Positions 15,801 to 24,905 are shown, numbered from the stretch's first letter. The stretch: 33,980 nucleotides of DNA from Bacillota bacterium (GCA_023621995.1 JAMOAB010000052.1:1-33980), one strand, 5' to 3'. The notes: generated by a model from the sequence alone, not told the origin. Numbers and translations are program-made.

Positions 15801-16118
15801 ATCGAAACCTCCCTATTATGCTATCTTTTTGTTGATACTATCATTTAAATAGATTTATACCCATGGTGCAAAATATATAAACAATAGTTTGATTTTTAAC
15901 AATCTTAATTTGGATGCTTGTATCAATATATAATGAAGAGAAAAATAATAGTAATTCTCTATATAACTTATTTAAGATAAAACCTCCTACGGATTTGTCA
16001 ATTTTTAAACAGATTGTCTTTACAATATCTACTTTTTTGTATATGTCGAGTAAATGCAAATAATACAAATATATGGAAGTCATGTATAATAGCCGTCAGT
16101 TTGGATAAAACATATACC
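15801..16118. other. Divergent intergenic region ccdA / LCP1
   Basis: An AT-rich spacer without a convincing gene. A TATAAT at 16085-16090 may be the -10 for the LCP gene but has no clear -35. On the minus strand a TTGACA (about 15997-16002) followed by GTAGGAGG (15982-15989) looks like an expression signal. No ATG, GTG or TTG follows at usable distance, and the 80-aa open frame across it does not look like a protein. Confidence 0.45.
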
Positions 16119-17084
16119 ATGAGAAAATTTTTAATACTGGTTTTAAGTATAATGCTAGTTTGCCTCATACTTACAGGAGCATACATAGCAGTGCAGCTTA
16201 GCTATATAGATCATAAACCCTTTTCCCTGCAAAAGGAGGTACAAAGATTAAAGGAATATCTAGGGATAGTGGATGGCTCTCCTGAAGAGTCTGCTACAGG
16301 GGTTACAAACATATTACTTTTAGGAATAGATAGGCGCACAACTACAGAAGTCTCACGCTCCGATGTCATGATGATAGCATCAATAGATAAAAAAAACAAA
16401 CAATTAAAGCTTACATCCCTCATGCGGGATATGTATATTCCCATACCAGATAAGGGGAGCAATAGAATAAATACCGCCTATCAGCTAGGGGGACCTGCCC
16501 TCTCTATAAAGACGGTAAATACAAATTTTGATCTGGACATAACCAGATATGCCATTGTAGATTTCTTTGCCCTAGAACATGTAATAGATATTATAGGTGG
16601 TATTGAAATTGAACTTACTCCTGAAGAGGTGGAACTCATAAACCTCTATATAGATGACCTAAACCGTTTAGATGAGACAGACAAAAGATCTCCATATATA
16701 AAAGATGCAGGAACGCAGCTATTAGATGGCAGACAGGCTGTTGCCTATACACGTATACGCTATACAAAAGGTGGAGACTTCCAACGTACAAAAAGACAGC
16801 GAACCGTCCTAGATACAATGTTTAAAAAGTTATCCTCAACCAGTAAGTTAAAATATCCTGATCTCTTAGCCTCAATCCTCCCCTATGTAGAGACTAATAT
16901 CTCCCGATCTGAGATATTGAGCTTGGGAGCCCGTATAGCCACATTTAAAAACAGGGAAATTCTACAATACAGGATACCTGTAGATAAGACATTTAAAGAA
17001 CAAAAGATAAGGGGAATGGATGTATTAGTGCCTGATATAGATGAAAATAAAAGACTGCTACATGAATTTATATATGGCAGATAA
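16119..17084 (+). CDS. LytR-CpsA-Psr (LCP) family glycopolymer ligase, copy 1
   Basis: LCP proteins transfer undecaprenyl-pyrophosphate-linked polymers such as teichoic acids or capsules onto peptidoglycan through a phosphodiester bond, outside the membrane. The 321-aa protein has one N-terminal membrane helix (about 4-26). Its LCP domain shows ILLLGIDRR (66-73), RSD (80-82), LTSLMRDMY, NTAYQLGG, GGIEIEL and a C-terminal ARG-rich TRIRYTKGGDFQRTKRQR block. The ATG at 16119 begins the usual MRKF-type membrane anchor. The longer open frame upstream does not look coding. The ribosome binding site is weak (only GGA), so translation may be low. A close paralogue lies 168 bases downstream. Confidence 0.9.
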   Translation: MRKFLILVLSIMLVCLILTGAYIAVQLSYIDHKPFSLQKEVQRLKEYLGIVDGSPEESATGVTNILLLGIDRRTTTEVSRSDVMMIASIDKKNKQLKLTSLMRDMYIPIPDKGSNRINTAYQLGGPALSIKTVNTNFDLDITRYAIVDFFALEHVIDIIGGIEIELTPEEVELINLYIDDLNRLDETDKRSPYIKDAGTQLLDGRQAVAYTRIRYTKGGDFQRTKRQRTVLDTMFKKLSSTSKLKYPDLLASILPYVETNISRSEILSLGARIATFKNREILQYRIPVDKTFKEQKIRGMDVLVPDIDENKRLLHEFIYGR

Positions 17085-17189
17085 TGTTAAGTTCATATAT
17101 TGTTCATATATTTATATTATAATGTAATAGGCAAAATACAAAAGTTGTTACAAAATGATAAAAATATGGTAACATTATCTGCCTAAGTA

Positions 17190-17218
17190 TTGACTTGCAT
17201 GTTGTTTTATAGAATAAT
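17190..17218 (+). promoter_or_regulatory. Sigma-A-like promoter of LCP2
   Basis: TTGACT (17190-17195), a 17-base spacer, then AATAAT (17213-17218), 35 bases before the start codon of the second LCP gene. It gives that gene its own promoter apart from read-through from LCP1. Confidence 0.7.
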
Positions 17219-17252
17219 TGTTGTATAGTTCAATTTGGAGGTTTAGAAAGAC

Positions 17253-18668
17253 ATGAAAAAGTTTCTTATAATAACACTGACAGTACTAATAGTTGCTCTT
17301 GTCGGGACAGGAATATATGCCTATTCATTGCTCAATGGTATAACTAGAACCTCGCTGGCAGAATCTACTCCTGAGGACCTGGGAATATCTGATTCTGCAC
17401 CTAAGGAGGAGGATACAGGCGTAGTGAATGTGTTGCTCTTTGGTATCGACCGTCGTGATCCTAATGAGAAGGGTTCTCGCTCTGATGCTATAATGATAGC
17501 TACAGTTGACAAAAAACATCAAAAGCTAAAACTCACATCTCTCATGAGGGACATGTATGTATCCATACCTGGCAAACCCGATCATAAGCTAAACTCCGCA
17601 TATGCCTTTGGTGGTCCTGCTCTAGCAATAAAGACAGTAAATACCAACTTCGATCTCAATATAAAGAGATATGCCACAGTAGACTTTTTTGGATTAGAAA
17701 ATATAATAGATACCCTAGGTGGTGTAGAGATAGATGTAAAAAAAGGAGAAGTAAAGTATATAAATCAATATTTAGACGAGCTAAATAGCATTGATCAATC
17801 GGGTAAGAAATCCCCCTATGTTACAGATGCTGGACTTCAGACCCTAGATGGCAAACAAGCAGTGGCATATTGCCGTATAAGATATGTAGGTAGAGATGAC
17901 TTTGAACGTACTGAAAGGCAGAGAAGAGTCCTTGCACAGCTATTTGAAAAGGCCAAGGATATAAATGTCACTGATGCACCTAAACTGGCATCGGCCATAT
18001 TCCCCTACGTGGAAACAAATATGACTAATACCGAAATAATTACCCTAGGAACAGCAGTGCTTGGTTTTAAAGACAAGACCATATATCAGTATAGAATCCC
18101 AGCTGACGGCACTTTTACAAGTCCGACAATCAAAAAGATGTCTGTACTAGTACCTGATTTTGATGCTAACAAAAAACTGCTACATGAATTTCTCTACAAT
18201 AGTGATGGGAATATTGACGACGAGGTGGTAGAAAATATATTAAAGTCAGTCCCTAAGACTACTAATACCTCAGATAGTAGTAATAAAGCCAGTCCTTCCA
18301 AGGCTACCAATACAACTGATAATAATAAAAAAAATAATAACACTGCCAAGCCGAAGAGTAAACCTAAAGATGATACGACACAAACTACAACTACCACAAA
18401 ACCTAAGGACGGGGGGCAACCAAAAAATGATAATGTCCCTCCTAAAACCGAAGAAAAACCACCTTCTGAACCTACACAACCTGAGGAACAAGACAACAAT
18501 GAAGGTAATAAAAGCCAAGATGGAGAAACTACTCCGCCAGATCAAGAACAAAATCCTAAAGATGAAGGCGAAAATAATCCACCAGCAGAAAATACACCTT
18601 CTACTGATAGCAGACCAGTAGATAAAAATCCCGTATCCACTAGTACAGCTGAAAATACTGCTGCTTAA
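17253..18668 (+). CDS. LytR-CpsA-Psr (LCP) family glycopolymer ligase, copy 2, with long disordered tail
   Basis: A 471-aa paralogue of the preceding gene. It has an N-terminal membrane helix (about 4-26) and an LCP domain from about 57 to 315: VLLFGIDRRDP, RSDAIMIATVD, LTSLMRDMYV, LNSAYAFGGPALAIKTVN, CRIRYVGRDDFERTERQR. The last 140 or so residues, absent from copy 1, are a low-complexity tail rich in Thr, Asn, Lys, Pro and Glu. This looks like a spacer that crosses or embeds in the wall. GGAGG lies 11 bases before the ATG. The long tail produces spurious antisense frames. The two LCP genes probably arose by tandem duplication. Confidence 0.92.
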   Translation: MKKFLIITLTVLIVALVGTGIYAYSLLNGITRTSLAESTPEDLGISDSAPKEEDTGVVNVLLFGIDRRDPNEKGSRSDAIMIATVDKKHQKLKLTSLMRDMYVSIPGKPDHKLNSAYAFGGPALAIKTVNTNFDLNIKRYATVDFFGLENIIDTLGGVEIDVKKGEVKYINQYLDELNSIDQSGKKSPYVTDAGLQTLDGKQAVAYCRIRYVGRDDFERTERQRRVLAQLFEKAKDINVTDAPKLASAIFPYVETNMTNTEIITLGTAVLGFKDKTIYQYRIPADGTFTSPTIKKMSVLVPDFDANKKLLHEFLYNSDGNIDDEVVENILKSVPKTTNTSDSSNKASPSKATNTTDNNKKNNNTAKPKSKPKDDTTQTTTTTKPKDGGQPKNDNVPPKTEEKPPSEPTQPEEQDNNEGNKSQDGETTPPDQEQNPKDEGENNPPAENTPSTDSRPVDKNPVSTSTAENTAA

Positions 18669-18672
18669 GCAT

Positions 18673-18709
18673 AAAAAAACCGATGGAGCTACAATCCATC
18701 GGTTTTTTT
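18673..18709. terminator. Bidirectional terminator between LCP2 and the SpoIID-ChW gene
   Basis: A 15-bp perfect stem (18673-18687 with 18695-18709), 7-nt loop, and seven A / seven T at the base. It serves the two convergent genes. Confidence 0.92.
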
Positions 18710-18714
18710 TGCTT

Positions 18715-21348
18715 TTATTTTTTTATAAGCCGTATCTCTATAGCCTCTAATCTCTTGCCCTGTCCTGTGGTGCCTGCTATACTGCCCTCAGGTACCCAAT
18801 CTTGTTGCCAACCTATACCCTGTACATGGGCTCTATACTCTATGCTATAGCCAGGAGGTGCACCCTCTAGCTCTATCTGTATTGCCTCTAATCGAAGTGA
18901 CCTTCCTACTGTGCCTGCCATATGGTCACCATATACCCATGATTGCCAGCCGTCTTTCTCCACATGGGCTCTATATTTTATCTTCATATCTTTAGGAGCA
19001 TCTAAGAGTTTTATCTCTAGTGCTTCTAGCCTGAGGCTCCTACCTTCTGTACCGGCCATTTCTCCCTCTTTCACAAATGGCTGCCAACCATCACTCTGGA
19101 CATGGGCTCTATAGGTAAGAGACGGCTCCCTCTCCGGTGAAGAGGAGGTATTGCTTAGCTTTATGCGTATAGCCTCTATCCGCTTGCCGCTACCTGGTAG
19201 TCCTGCTACCTGGCCATCCTCAACCCAATCCATCCAGCCTACTCCCTGCATATGGACCTGGTATTGAACACTATAACCTGGTACATTGTCAAGGGCTATG
19301 GCTATGGCCTCTATCCGCTTTGACTGGCCCTGGGTTCCTGCTATATCGCCATTTGACATCCAACTCTGCCAGCCTGTGCCTTCTACGTATGTCCTATACT
19401 TTACGCCCATCCCTGGCTCTTCGCCTAACAACTGTATCTTTAGAGCTTCCAACCTAAGGGCCTTGCCAGTGGTGCCTGAAATATCGTCACCTTTGACCCA
19501 GTCTTGCCAACCTACTCTTTGTGAGTGACCTACATGTATTATACTAAACTCTCCTGGGTCTGGCTTAGGTACAGGAGGTGGGTCTAGCTTTGGTGGTGTA
19601 ATCGGCTCCGGCTTAGGTTTTGGTGCCGATGGGAGGGCCGGCGCCGGCAGAAGTGTCTCAAACGTAACGCCTGGGAAATAGAATGATAGTATCTCCCTAT
19701 AATTGTGTCCATAATCCCTTGCCCGTGCGTAGGCACCTATCTGGCTCATGCCAACTCCATGCCCATAACCTACACCAGACAGCTCATACCTTGCAGAACT
19801 TGGACTGTCGTCTACCTTCTCACTCCAAGCTTGGGTGCTATCCATGATCTGATAGCTTACAAATCCCCTATTTAGATCTATAGCTGTTCCCGATGGAACG
19901 GTACGCATTTCCACCGCCTCTATGGCAGGTGATGTAGTCTCCCCACTTCCTGCTATATGTCCATTCTCTGTCCAATTTTGCCAGCCCTGCCCCTCCACAT
20001 ATACCCTATACTGGAGTTTCCAGCCGGCTGGTGCATCGACAAGCTCCATCTTAAGCCCTTGTATGGGCTGTCCACTTAAAGTTTTAACTGCGTCATCACC
20101 GTCATATGACCAGTCTTGCCAACCAAGTCCCTTAACATATGCTTGATATCTTATGCCCATACTATTTATGGGTTGGATGAGTTTGGCCTTAAAATTTTGA
20201 ATTGGCGCTCCACTTTTTGGCGAACCTGCATATCGCTCATCGGGTATATACTTTATATCATACTTAGTACTTCTAACTCTATAATCCTTGAATGCATTGC
20301 GGGGTCTTTCTTTTTTAAGGGTAAGGACTCCATCTGTGCCTATTATCTTCATCTCACGTATGCTGCCACTCTCGTTTCTCACGATATTATCTATATCTAT
20401 GGAGACAAATTCTCCTATGGACAAACCATTATCACCAATTGCTCCTCTAAATATACCTCTAAGCCCCTTTTCCCCATTTCTATCGTCCACCTTTAAAGTA
20501 TGGGACCAGGTATATGCAAGGTGAGGGAAATGCACTGTCCTAGCAAGGGTATCGGCCTCATCGGGAAAGGAGCGAAGAACCGGATCTGCACTTGTCCAAA
20601 CATTCTCCGATGCCTCAGTATACCCACCATTTGACGCACCATATGTGACATTTGCAAGATAATTACCATATTCTAGCACAATGCCCTTTGTCTCCTCTAT
20701 TGCACGAATGGCATTTTTATGATTTTTATTATAGCCTTTGAAAACTTGGAAGCTTGTCGTATCATCCACATGCCAATCCCGACCTCGTTTAGCATACATA
20801 TGGCGGAGGGCAAAGGTTCGTGCAACCACCGCTTGAGATTTCAGGGCTTCAAGGGGCCAGCTGTCACTCATCTCATAGGGAAGTACCCCCACAAGGTATG
20901 TCTCTAGAGGCAGATGGGCTATGGGTTGTACATAGGCCCTGCCACTCTCTGTATATCTATGGAACTCCATATTCCCCCTATAGTTGTATGAACCTACGGT
21001 AATGAGCCCATTTGGTTCATCCACCGGTCTTAATACTATTTTCGATGATGCCTCATGTAAGATTTTCCCACTGTCATCCTTTATCCTAAGGCCACTGCCA
21101 CCGATGGCCACACTATATTTGGTCCCTGCATGGAGATATGTATCGCTCCCATCTATGAGATATGAAGCATTCACTGTAAACGACATACCCTGTGGTTTGC
21201 CCTGATAGGTAATCAATACCCGTATATGATTGTTATATGCCTCTTGTATACTACTGCTCAGTGCTGCCTGGACTGTGTTACTAGGTATTAATGTAAATAT
21301 AATAGTTAGTACATATAGAGCTACTAAAAATCTTGCAAACCTCTTCAC
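18715..21348 (-). CDS. Secreted SpoIID/LytB-domain protein with eight ChW repeats
   Basis: An 877-aa exported wall protein. The signal peptide is about 1-28 (TVQA/AL). The SpoIID/LytB lytic transglycosylase-type domain runs from about 135 to 565. Its probable catalytic Glu is E159 (PYEMSDSWPLEALKSQAVVA), with ASNGGYTEASENVW at about 238-251. The closing motif GVGYGHGVGMSQIGAYA is at about 525-541. Two ChW (clostridial hydrophobic W) repeats (about 398-482) are inserted inside this domain. A proline/lysine linker (about 568-599) leads to six more ChW repeats of about 46 aa (about 602-877), each with a G-W-x-x-W/F core and a G-R-S-L-R-L-E-A-like ending. The start is GTG with GGGGG 9 bases upstream. 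It lies 43 bases after rfbC with no terminator, so it is probably the last gene of the rhamnose operon. ChW repeats probably bind the wall or sugars. It may act in vegetative wall remodelling rather than engulfment. Confidence 0.9.
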   Translation of the reverse strand: MKRFARFLVALYVLTIIFTLIPSNTVQAALSSSIQEAYNNHIRVLITYQGKPQGMSFTVNASYLIDGSDTYLHAGTKYSVAIGGSGLRIKDDSGKILHEASSKIVLRPVDEPNGLITVGSYNYRGNMEFHRYTESGRAYVQPIAHLPLETYLVGVLPYEMSDSWPLEALKSQAVVARTFALRHMYAKRGRDWHVDDTTSFQVFKGYNKNHKNAIRAIEETKGIVLEYGNYLANVTYGASNGGYTEASENVWTSADPVLRSFPDEADTLARTVHFPHLAYTWSHTLKVDDRNGEKGLRGIFRGAIGDNGLSIGEFVSIDIDNIVRNESGSIREMKIIGTDGVLTLKKERPRNAFKDYRVRSTKYDIKYIPDERYAGSPKSGAPIQNFKAKLIQPINSMGIRYQAYVKGLGWQDWSYDGDDAVKTLSGQPIQGLKMELVDAPAGWKLQYRVYVEGQGWQNWTENGHIAGSGETTSPAIEAVEMRTVPSGTAIDLNRGFVSYQIMDSTQAWSEKVDDSPSSARYELSGVGYGHGVGMSQIGAYARARDYGHNYREILSFYFPGVTFETLLPAPALPSAPKPKPEPITPPKLDPPPVPKPDPGEFSIIHVGHSQRVGWQDWVKGDDISGTTGKALRLEALKIQLLGEEPGMGVKYRTYVEGTGWQSWMSNGDIAGTQGQSKRIEAIAIALDNVPGYSVQYQVHMQGVGWMDWVEDGQVAGLPGSGKRIEAIRIKLSNTSSSPEREPSLTYRAHVQSDGWQPFVKEGEMAGTEGRSLRLEALEIKLLDAPKDMKIKYRAHVEKDGWQSWVYGDHMAGTVGRSLRLEAIQIELEGAPPGYSIEYRAHVQGIGWQQDWVPEGSIAGTTGQGKRLEAIEIRLIKK

Positions 21349-21391
21349 AATATAAAACCCCCTTTAAATTGCCCTTATTTAAATAAGACCC

Positions 21392-21946
21392 TTATTCAAA
21401 CATATCTTCCGAAAAATTTGGCCATCTCTTATCCTTATCCGATAATATAATATCCTCCACCCTATCTAGGGGCCACTCAATACCGATGGTTGGGTCATTC
21501 CATGCTATGCCTCCCTCATCCTCTGGATGATAAAAATCAGTACACTTATATGCAAACACCGCCTCATCTGAGAGAACCAAAAAACCATGGGCAAATCCTT
21601 CCGGTATGTATAGCTGTTTTTTATTCCCTTCTGATAGCACTATACCGTACCAGCTCTTATATGTTGGCGACTTAGGTCTGATATCCACTGCAACGTCAAA
21701 CACCTCACCTTTGAGCACCCTAACTAATTTGCCTTGGGGGTATTCCTTTTGAAAGTGTAACCCCCTTAGTACACCCTTTACTGACTTTGATTGATTGTCC
21801 TGCACAAATACGCTGTAGAGCCCTGCTGATTTAAATTCATCATAGTTGTATGTCTCCATGAAGTATCCTCGCTCATCTTCAAATACGGTAGGCTCTACAA
21901 CATATAGTCCAGGTATGTGGGTCTTTGTAAATTCAAATTTTGCCAA
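21392..21946 (-). CDS. rfbC: dTDP-4-dehydrorhamnose 3,5-epimerase
   Basis: Third step of dTDP-L-rhamnose synthesis: double epimerisation of dTDP-4-keto-6-deoxyglucose. A cupin-fold protein of 184 aa with FEDERGYFMETY, VLRGLHFQ (catalytic His at H64), KLVRVLKGEVFDVAVDIR and IPEGFAHGFLVLSD. The open frame extends 23 codons into rfbB. GGGGAGG sits 8 bases before a TTG at 21946, which gives the normal family length, and the rfbB stop lies only 4 bases upstream. TTG is therefore the chosen start. Fourth gene of the rfbDABC operon. Confidence 0.95.
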   Translation of the reverse strand: MAKFEFTKTHIPGLYVVEPTVFEDERGYFMETYNYDEFKSAGLYSVFVQDNQSKSVKGVLRGLHFQKEYPQGKLVRVLKGEVFDVAVDIRPKSPTYKSWYGIVLSEGNKKQLYIPEGFAHGFLVLSDEAVFAYKCTDFYHPEDEGGIAWNDPTIGIEWPLDRVEDIILSDKDKRWPNFSEDMFE

Positions 21947-21950
21947 ACTA

Positions 21951-23018
21951 TCATGCCTCCCCTCTATTGCCATACATCTCTTCGTAGTATTTTTGATAGT
22001 CGCCAGATACGACATTCTCCATCCATTCCCTGTTGTTTAAATACCACTCTATGGTCATGATTATTCCCTCATCAAAGAGTACCTTTGGCTTCCATCCAAG
22101 ATCTCTGCCTATTTTGGTAGGATCTATGGCATAGCGCCAATCATGACCCTTTCTGTCGGCTACAAATGTTATGAGTCCCTCTGTTATAGTATTGTCTACG
22201 TTCTTATTTAGATAATCTATAATAGTCTTTACTATATCGATATTAGTCTTCTCATTATGGCCACCTATGTTATAAATCTCACCTGGCTCTGCCCTATGCA
22301 TAACTAGATCTATAGCTTCCACATGATCGCCTACATAGAGCCAATCACGTACATTTAGGCCATCTCCATAGACAGGCAAAGGCTTTTTATTGAGGCAGTT
22401 ATTGATTATAAGTGGGATAAGTTTTTCAGGAAATTGGTATGGACCATAGTTATTACTACACCTTGTTATATTTATAGGCATACCATATGTATGGAAGTAT
22501 GCATTTACTATGAGATCTGCCGATGTCTTACTAGCTGAATATGGACTTCTAGGAGCTAGGGGAGTATCTTCAGTGAAGTATCCTGTATCTCCCAGTGAGC
22601 CATATACTTCATCGGTAGATACCTGTAAAAACTTCTTTCCTTCTAAGAAACTTCCGTCTTCCTTCTCCCATGCCTTCTTGGCTGCATTTAAAAGGGTATT
22701 TGTACCCAACACATTTGTCTGTATGAATATATTTGGATCTTCTATACTCCTATCTACATGACTCTCAGCTGCAAAATTTACCACATAATCTATGTCATAT
22801 CTATTGAACAGATCGTCTACAAGCTCTTCGTCACATATGTCTCCACGGACAAATGTATACTTTGAATTATTCTCCACACTCTTTAAATTGTCTAGATTCC
22901 CTGCATATGTGAGCTTGTCTAAGTTGATTATGTGATAATCTTCATACTTATCTAACATATAGAGGACAAAATTACTACCGATAAATCCGGCGCCTCCAGT
23001 TACAAGTACTGTCTTCAT
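21951..23018 (-). CDS. rfbB: dTDP-glucose 4,6-dehydratase
   Basis: Second step of dTDP-L-rhamnose synthesis: NAD-dependent conversion of dTDP-glucose to dTDP-4-keto-6-deoxyglucose. A 355-aa extended-SDR enzyme with the Rossmann motif GGAGFIGS (8-15), T135-D136-E137 in STDEVYGS and the catalytic Y160-x3-K164 (SPYSASK). Length and motifs are normal. AAGGAG lies 10 bases before the ATG and overlaps the end of rfbA, whose stop is 5 bases upstream. Confidence 0.97.
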   Translation of the reverse strand: MKTVLVTGGAGFIGSNFVLYMLDKYEDYHIINLDKLTYAGNLDNLKSVENNSKYTFVRGDICDEELVDDLFNRYDIDYVVNFAAESHVDRSIEDPNIFIQTNVLGTNTLLNAAKKAWEKEDGSFLEGKKFLQVSTDEVYGSLGDTGYFTEDTPLAPRSPYSASKTSADLIVNAYFHTYGMPINITRCSNNYGPYQFPEKLIPLIINNCLNKKPLPVYGDGLNVRDWLYVGDHVEAIDLVMHRAEPGEIYNIGGHNEKTNIDIVKTIIDYLNKNVDNTITEGLITFVADRKGHDWRYAIDPTKIGRDLGWKPKVLFDEGIIMTIEWYLNNREWMENVVSGDYQKYYEEMYGNRGEA

Positions 23019-23023
23019 ATCGA

Positions 23024-23764
23024 TTAATCTCCTTCCTGTTCTTCTAGTTCAACATCCATGTCAGCTGCCAGCTGATTAGCTGCAGCAAGGGAGGGAAATG
23101 TACCTGCGTCTGTCCACCAACCCTCTAATATATCATAAGTCAGTGTCCCAGCTTCTATATATGCATTATTCACATCGGTTATCTCCAGCTCGCCCCTACC
23201 CGATGGTTTTAATCTTTTTATAATATCAAAGGCATCACTGTCATACATATATATACCTGTAACACAGTAGTTACTCTTTGGCTCCTCTGGTTTTTCTTCT
23301 ATAGAGACTATCTTGCCATGCTTTATCTCAGCAACTCCATATCGCTTAGGATCCTTTACCCGTTTTATGAGTATCTTAGCACCCTTCTCCTGTCTTTTGT
23401 AGTTTTCTACATATCGAGTTATGCTATCTTGGAAGATATTATCACCTAATATGACAACACATCTGTCGTCTCCTACAAAACCTTCGGCAAGCCCTAACGC
23501 TTCTGCTATACCGCCTGGCCTATCCTGTACCCTATATGTGAAATTTAAACCCATGTCTGCTCCACTACCTAACAAGTTTACAATTGCACCTGCATGCTCT
23601 TTGCCAGTGACTATGAGTATATCCTCTATACCTGCCTCCTTTAGCTTGTATATGGGGTGGTATATCATTGGATATTTACCTACCGGTAGCAGATGTTTGT
23701 TTGTTACCTTAGATAGGGGATATAACCTAGATGCAGTTCCCCCTGCTAATACTATACCTTTCAT
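23024..23764 (-). CDS. rfbA: Glucose-1-phosphate thymidylyltransferase (short form)
   Basis: First step of the pathway: glucose-1-phosphate + dTTP to dTDP-glucose. The 246-aa nucleotidyltransferase has LAGGTASRLYPLSKVTNKHL, LLPVGKYPMIYHPI, DRPGGIAEAL and VILGDNIF. It is about 45 residues shorter than typical RmlA (about 290 aa), lacking the C-terminal helical region. The G-S-G-T-R loop of classical RmlA reads G-T-A-S-R. Such short forms are known among sugar nucleotidyltransferases. The operon context is the main reason for assigning dTDP-glucose. ATG overlaps the rfbD stop (ATGA). GGAGG lies 12 bases upstream. Confidence 0.88.
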   Translation of the reverse strand: MKGIVLAGGTASRLYPLSKVTNKHLLPVGKYPMIYHPIYKLKEAGIEDILIVTGKEHAGAIVNLLGSGADMGLNFTYRVQDRPGGIAEALGLAEGFVGDDRCVVILGDNIFQDSITRYVENYKRQEKGAKILIKRVKDPKRYGVAEIKHGKIVSIEEKPEEPKSNYCVTGIYMYDSDAFDIIKRLKPSGRGELEITDVNNAYIEAGTLTYDILEGWWTDAGTFPSLAAANQLAADMDVELEEQEGD

Positions 23765-24615
23765 TGTTGTATAAAACCTCCTTCGAAATATTCCTCAAGT
23801 CCTTCTCTCCAATGGACAAAACTATCTAGACCTATAAGTTTTAGCATGAAATTATCTAAAACCGAATAGGCAGGCCGTCTAGCTGGGCTTCCAAATTCCT
23901 CTGTGGTGGTGGGCGTTACCTCCACATCCATGTCAGCTAGCTTAAATATCTCCTTGGCAAACTCATACCAGCTACAGCTTCCTTGGCAAGTTCCATGGTA
24001 TACTCCATAGCTATCTGTGTGTATTAGATCTAATATACATCTTGCAAGAAGTAGAGTACTTGTGGGACTTCCCACTTGGTCATCTACTACTTTGACCTTT
24101 CCCTTCTCCCTACCTAATCGGATCATTGTCTTTACAAAATTGGCACCATCTCCATATAGCCACGCTGTACGTACTATGAAATGCCTTGGATTTAGTGTTC
24201 TAGCCATATCCTCTCCCAGTTTCTTTGACGCACCATATACGTTTATAGGGTTTAAGCTATCTGTCTCCCTATAAGGATGATTGGCAGTTCCATCAAAGAC
24301 ATAATCTGTAGACACTTGTACAAGTTTTGCTCCTACTTTGAAGGATGCTGCAGATAGATTTTGTACTCCTATGCCATTTATAGAAAAGGCTTTGTATTCA
24401 TTAGTCTCACATCTATCTACATTTGTATAGGCTGCACAATTTATGACCACATTGGGTTTTGCCGATAGTATAGCATCAAATACCTGGTCACTGCAAGTTA
24501 TATCTAGGTTATCAATATCTGTGGCCACCACCTCATAGGTAGGATATCTGTCCTCTATTTGACGAATTATCTCCTTGCCCAATTGACCCTTTGCCCCTGT
24601 TATAAATATCTTCAT
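23761..24615 (-). CDS. rfbD: dTDP-4-dehydrorhamnose reductase
   Basis: Last step of dTDP-L-rhamnose synthesis: NAD(P)H reduction of dTDP-4-keto-L-rhamnose. A 284-aa SDR-type reductase with GAKGQLGKE at the N-terminus, NCAAYTNVDRCE, STDYVFDG and the catalytic Y127-x3-K131 (VYGASKKLGE). GGAGG lies 8 bases before the ATG. It is the first gene of rfbD-rfbA-rfbB-rfbC, with a 4-base overlap into rfbA. Confidence 0.96.
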   Translation of the reverse strand: MKIFITGAKGQLGKEIIRQIEDRYPTYEVVATDIDNLDITCSDQVFDAILSAKPNVVINCAAYTNVDRCETNEYKAFSINGIGVQNLSAASFKVGAKLVQVSTDYVFDGTANHPYRETDSLNPINVYGASKKLGEDMARTLNPRHFIVRTAWLYGDGANFVKTMIRLGREKGKVKVVDDQVGSPTSTLLLARCILDLIHTDSYGVYHGTCQGSCSWYEFAKEIFKLADMDVEVTPTTTEEFGSPARRPAYSVLDNFMLKLIGLDSFVHWREGLEEYFEGGFIQQ

Positions 24616-24905
24616 CTATATAGCCTCCTTCATCTTCCAATACCTGCATACTCAAACCCTACAGCTTCTACGCTATCTCTATAGAAATAACTACCCTTTA
24701 TATCTACCTCTATTTAAAAGGTCTATCTTACCTTCTCTACATCCATACATATTATATTTCAATCCAAATCAGCAAAACAAGTCCCAGACGCTGAACCTAC
24801 ATGGCCTGTCCCAAATACACTTATTCTTATTTGATTGCCCCCCAGTATCTATGATTATATATCTACCGCTCCAAATTTTTTAGTAAGGATTAGAAATTCC
24901 CTTTT

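Noticed and set aside
15841-16083. 80-aa minus-strand open frame with a GGAGG site and TTGACA nearby, between ccdA and LCP1
   Set aside because: No ATG, GTG or TTG lies at usable distance after the GGAGG. The translation is low-complexity Ile/Tyr/Leu without domain character, and the DNA has spacer-like composition.
18194-18621. Open frames of 83-101 aa overlapping the tail of the second LCP gene
   Set aside because: They arise from the repetitive low-complexity tail. The antisense ones are strings of Leu, Val, Phe and Ser, and none has a ribosome binding site.
18715-21348. Classifying the SpoIID-domain gene as sporulation spoIID itself
   Set aside because: It is far longer than SpoIID, carries eight ChW repeats, lacks the SxCGG cysteine form and sits in a rhamnose operon. 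A LytB-like wall role fits better.
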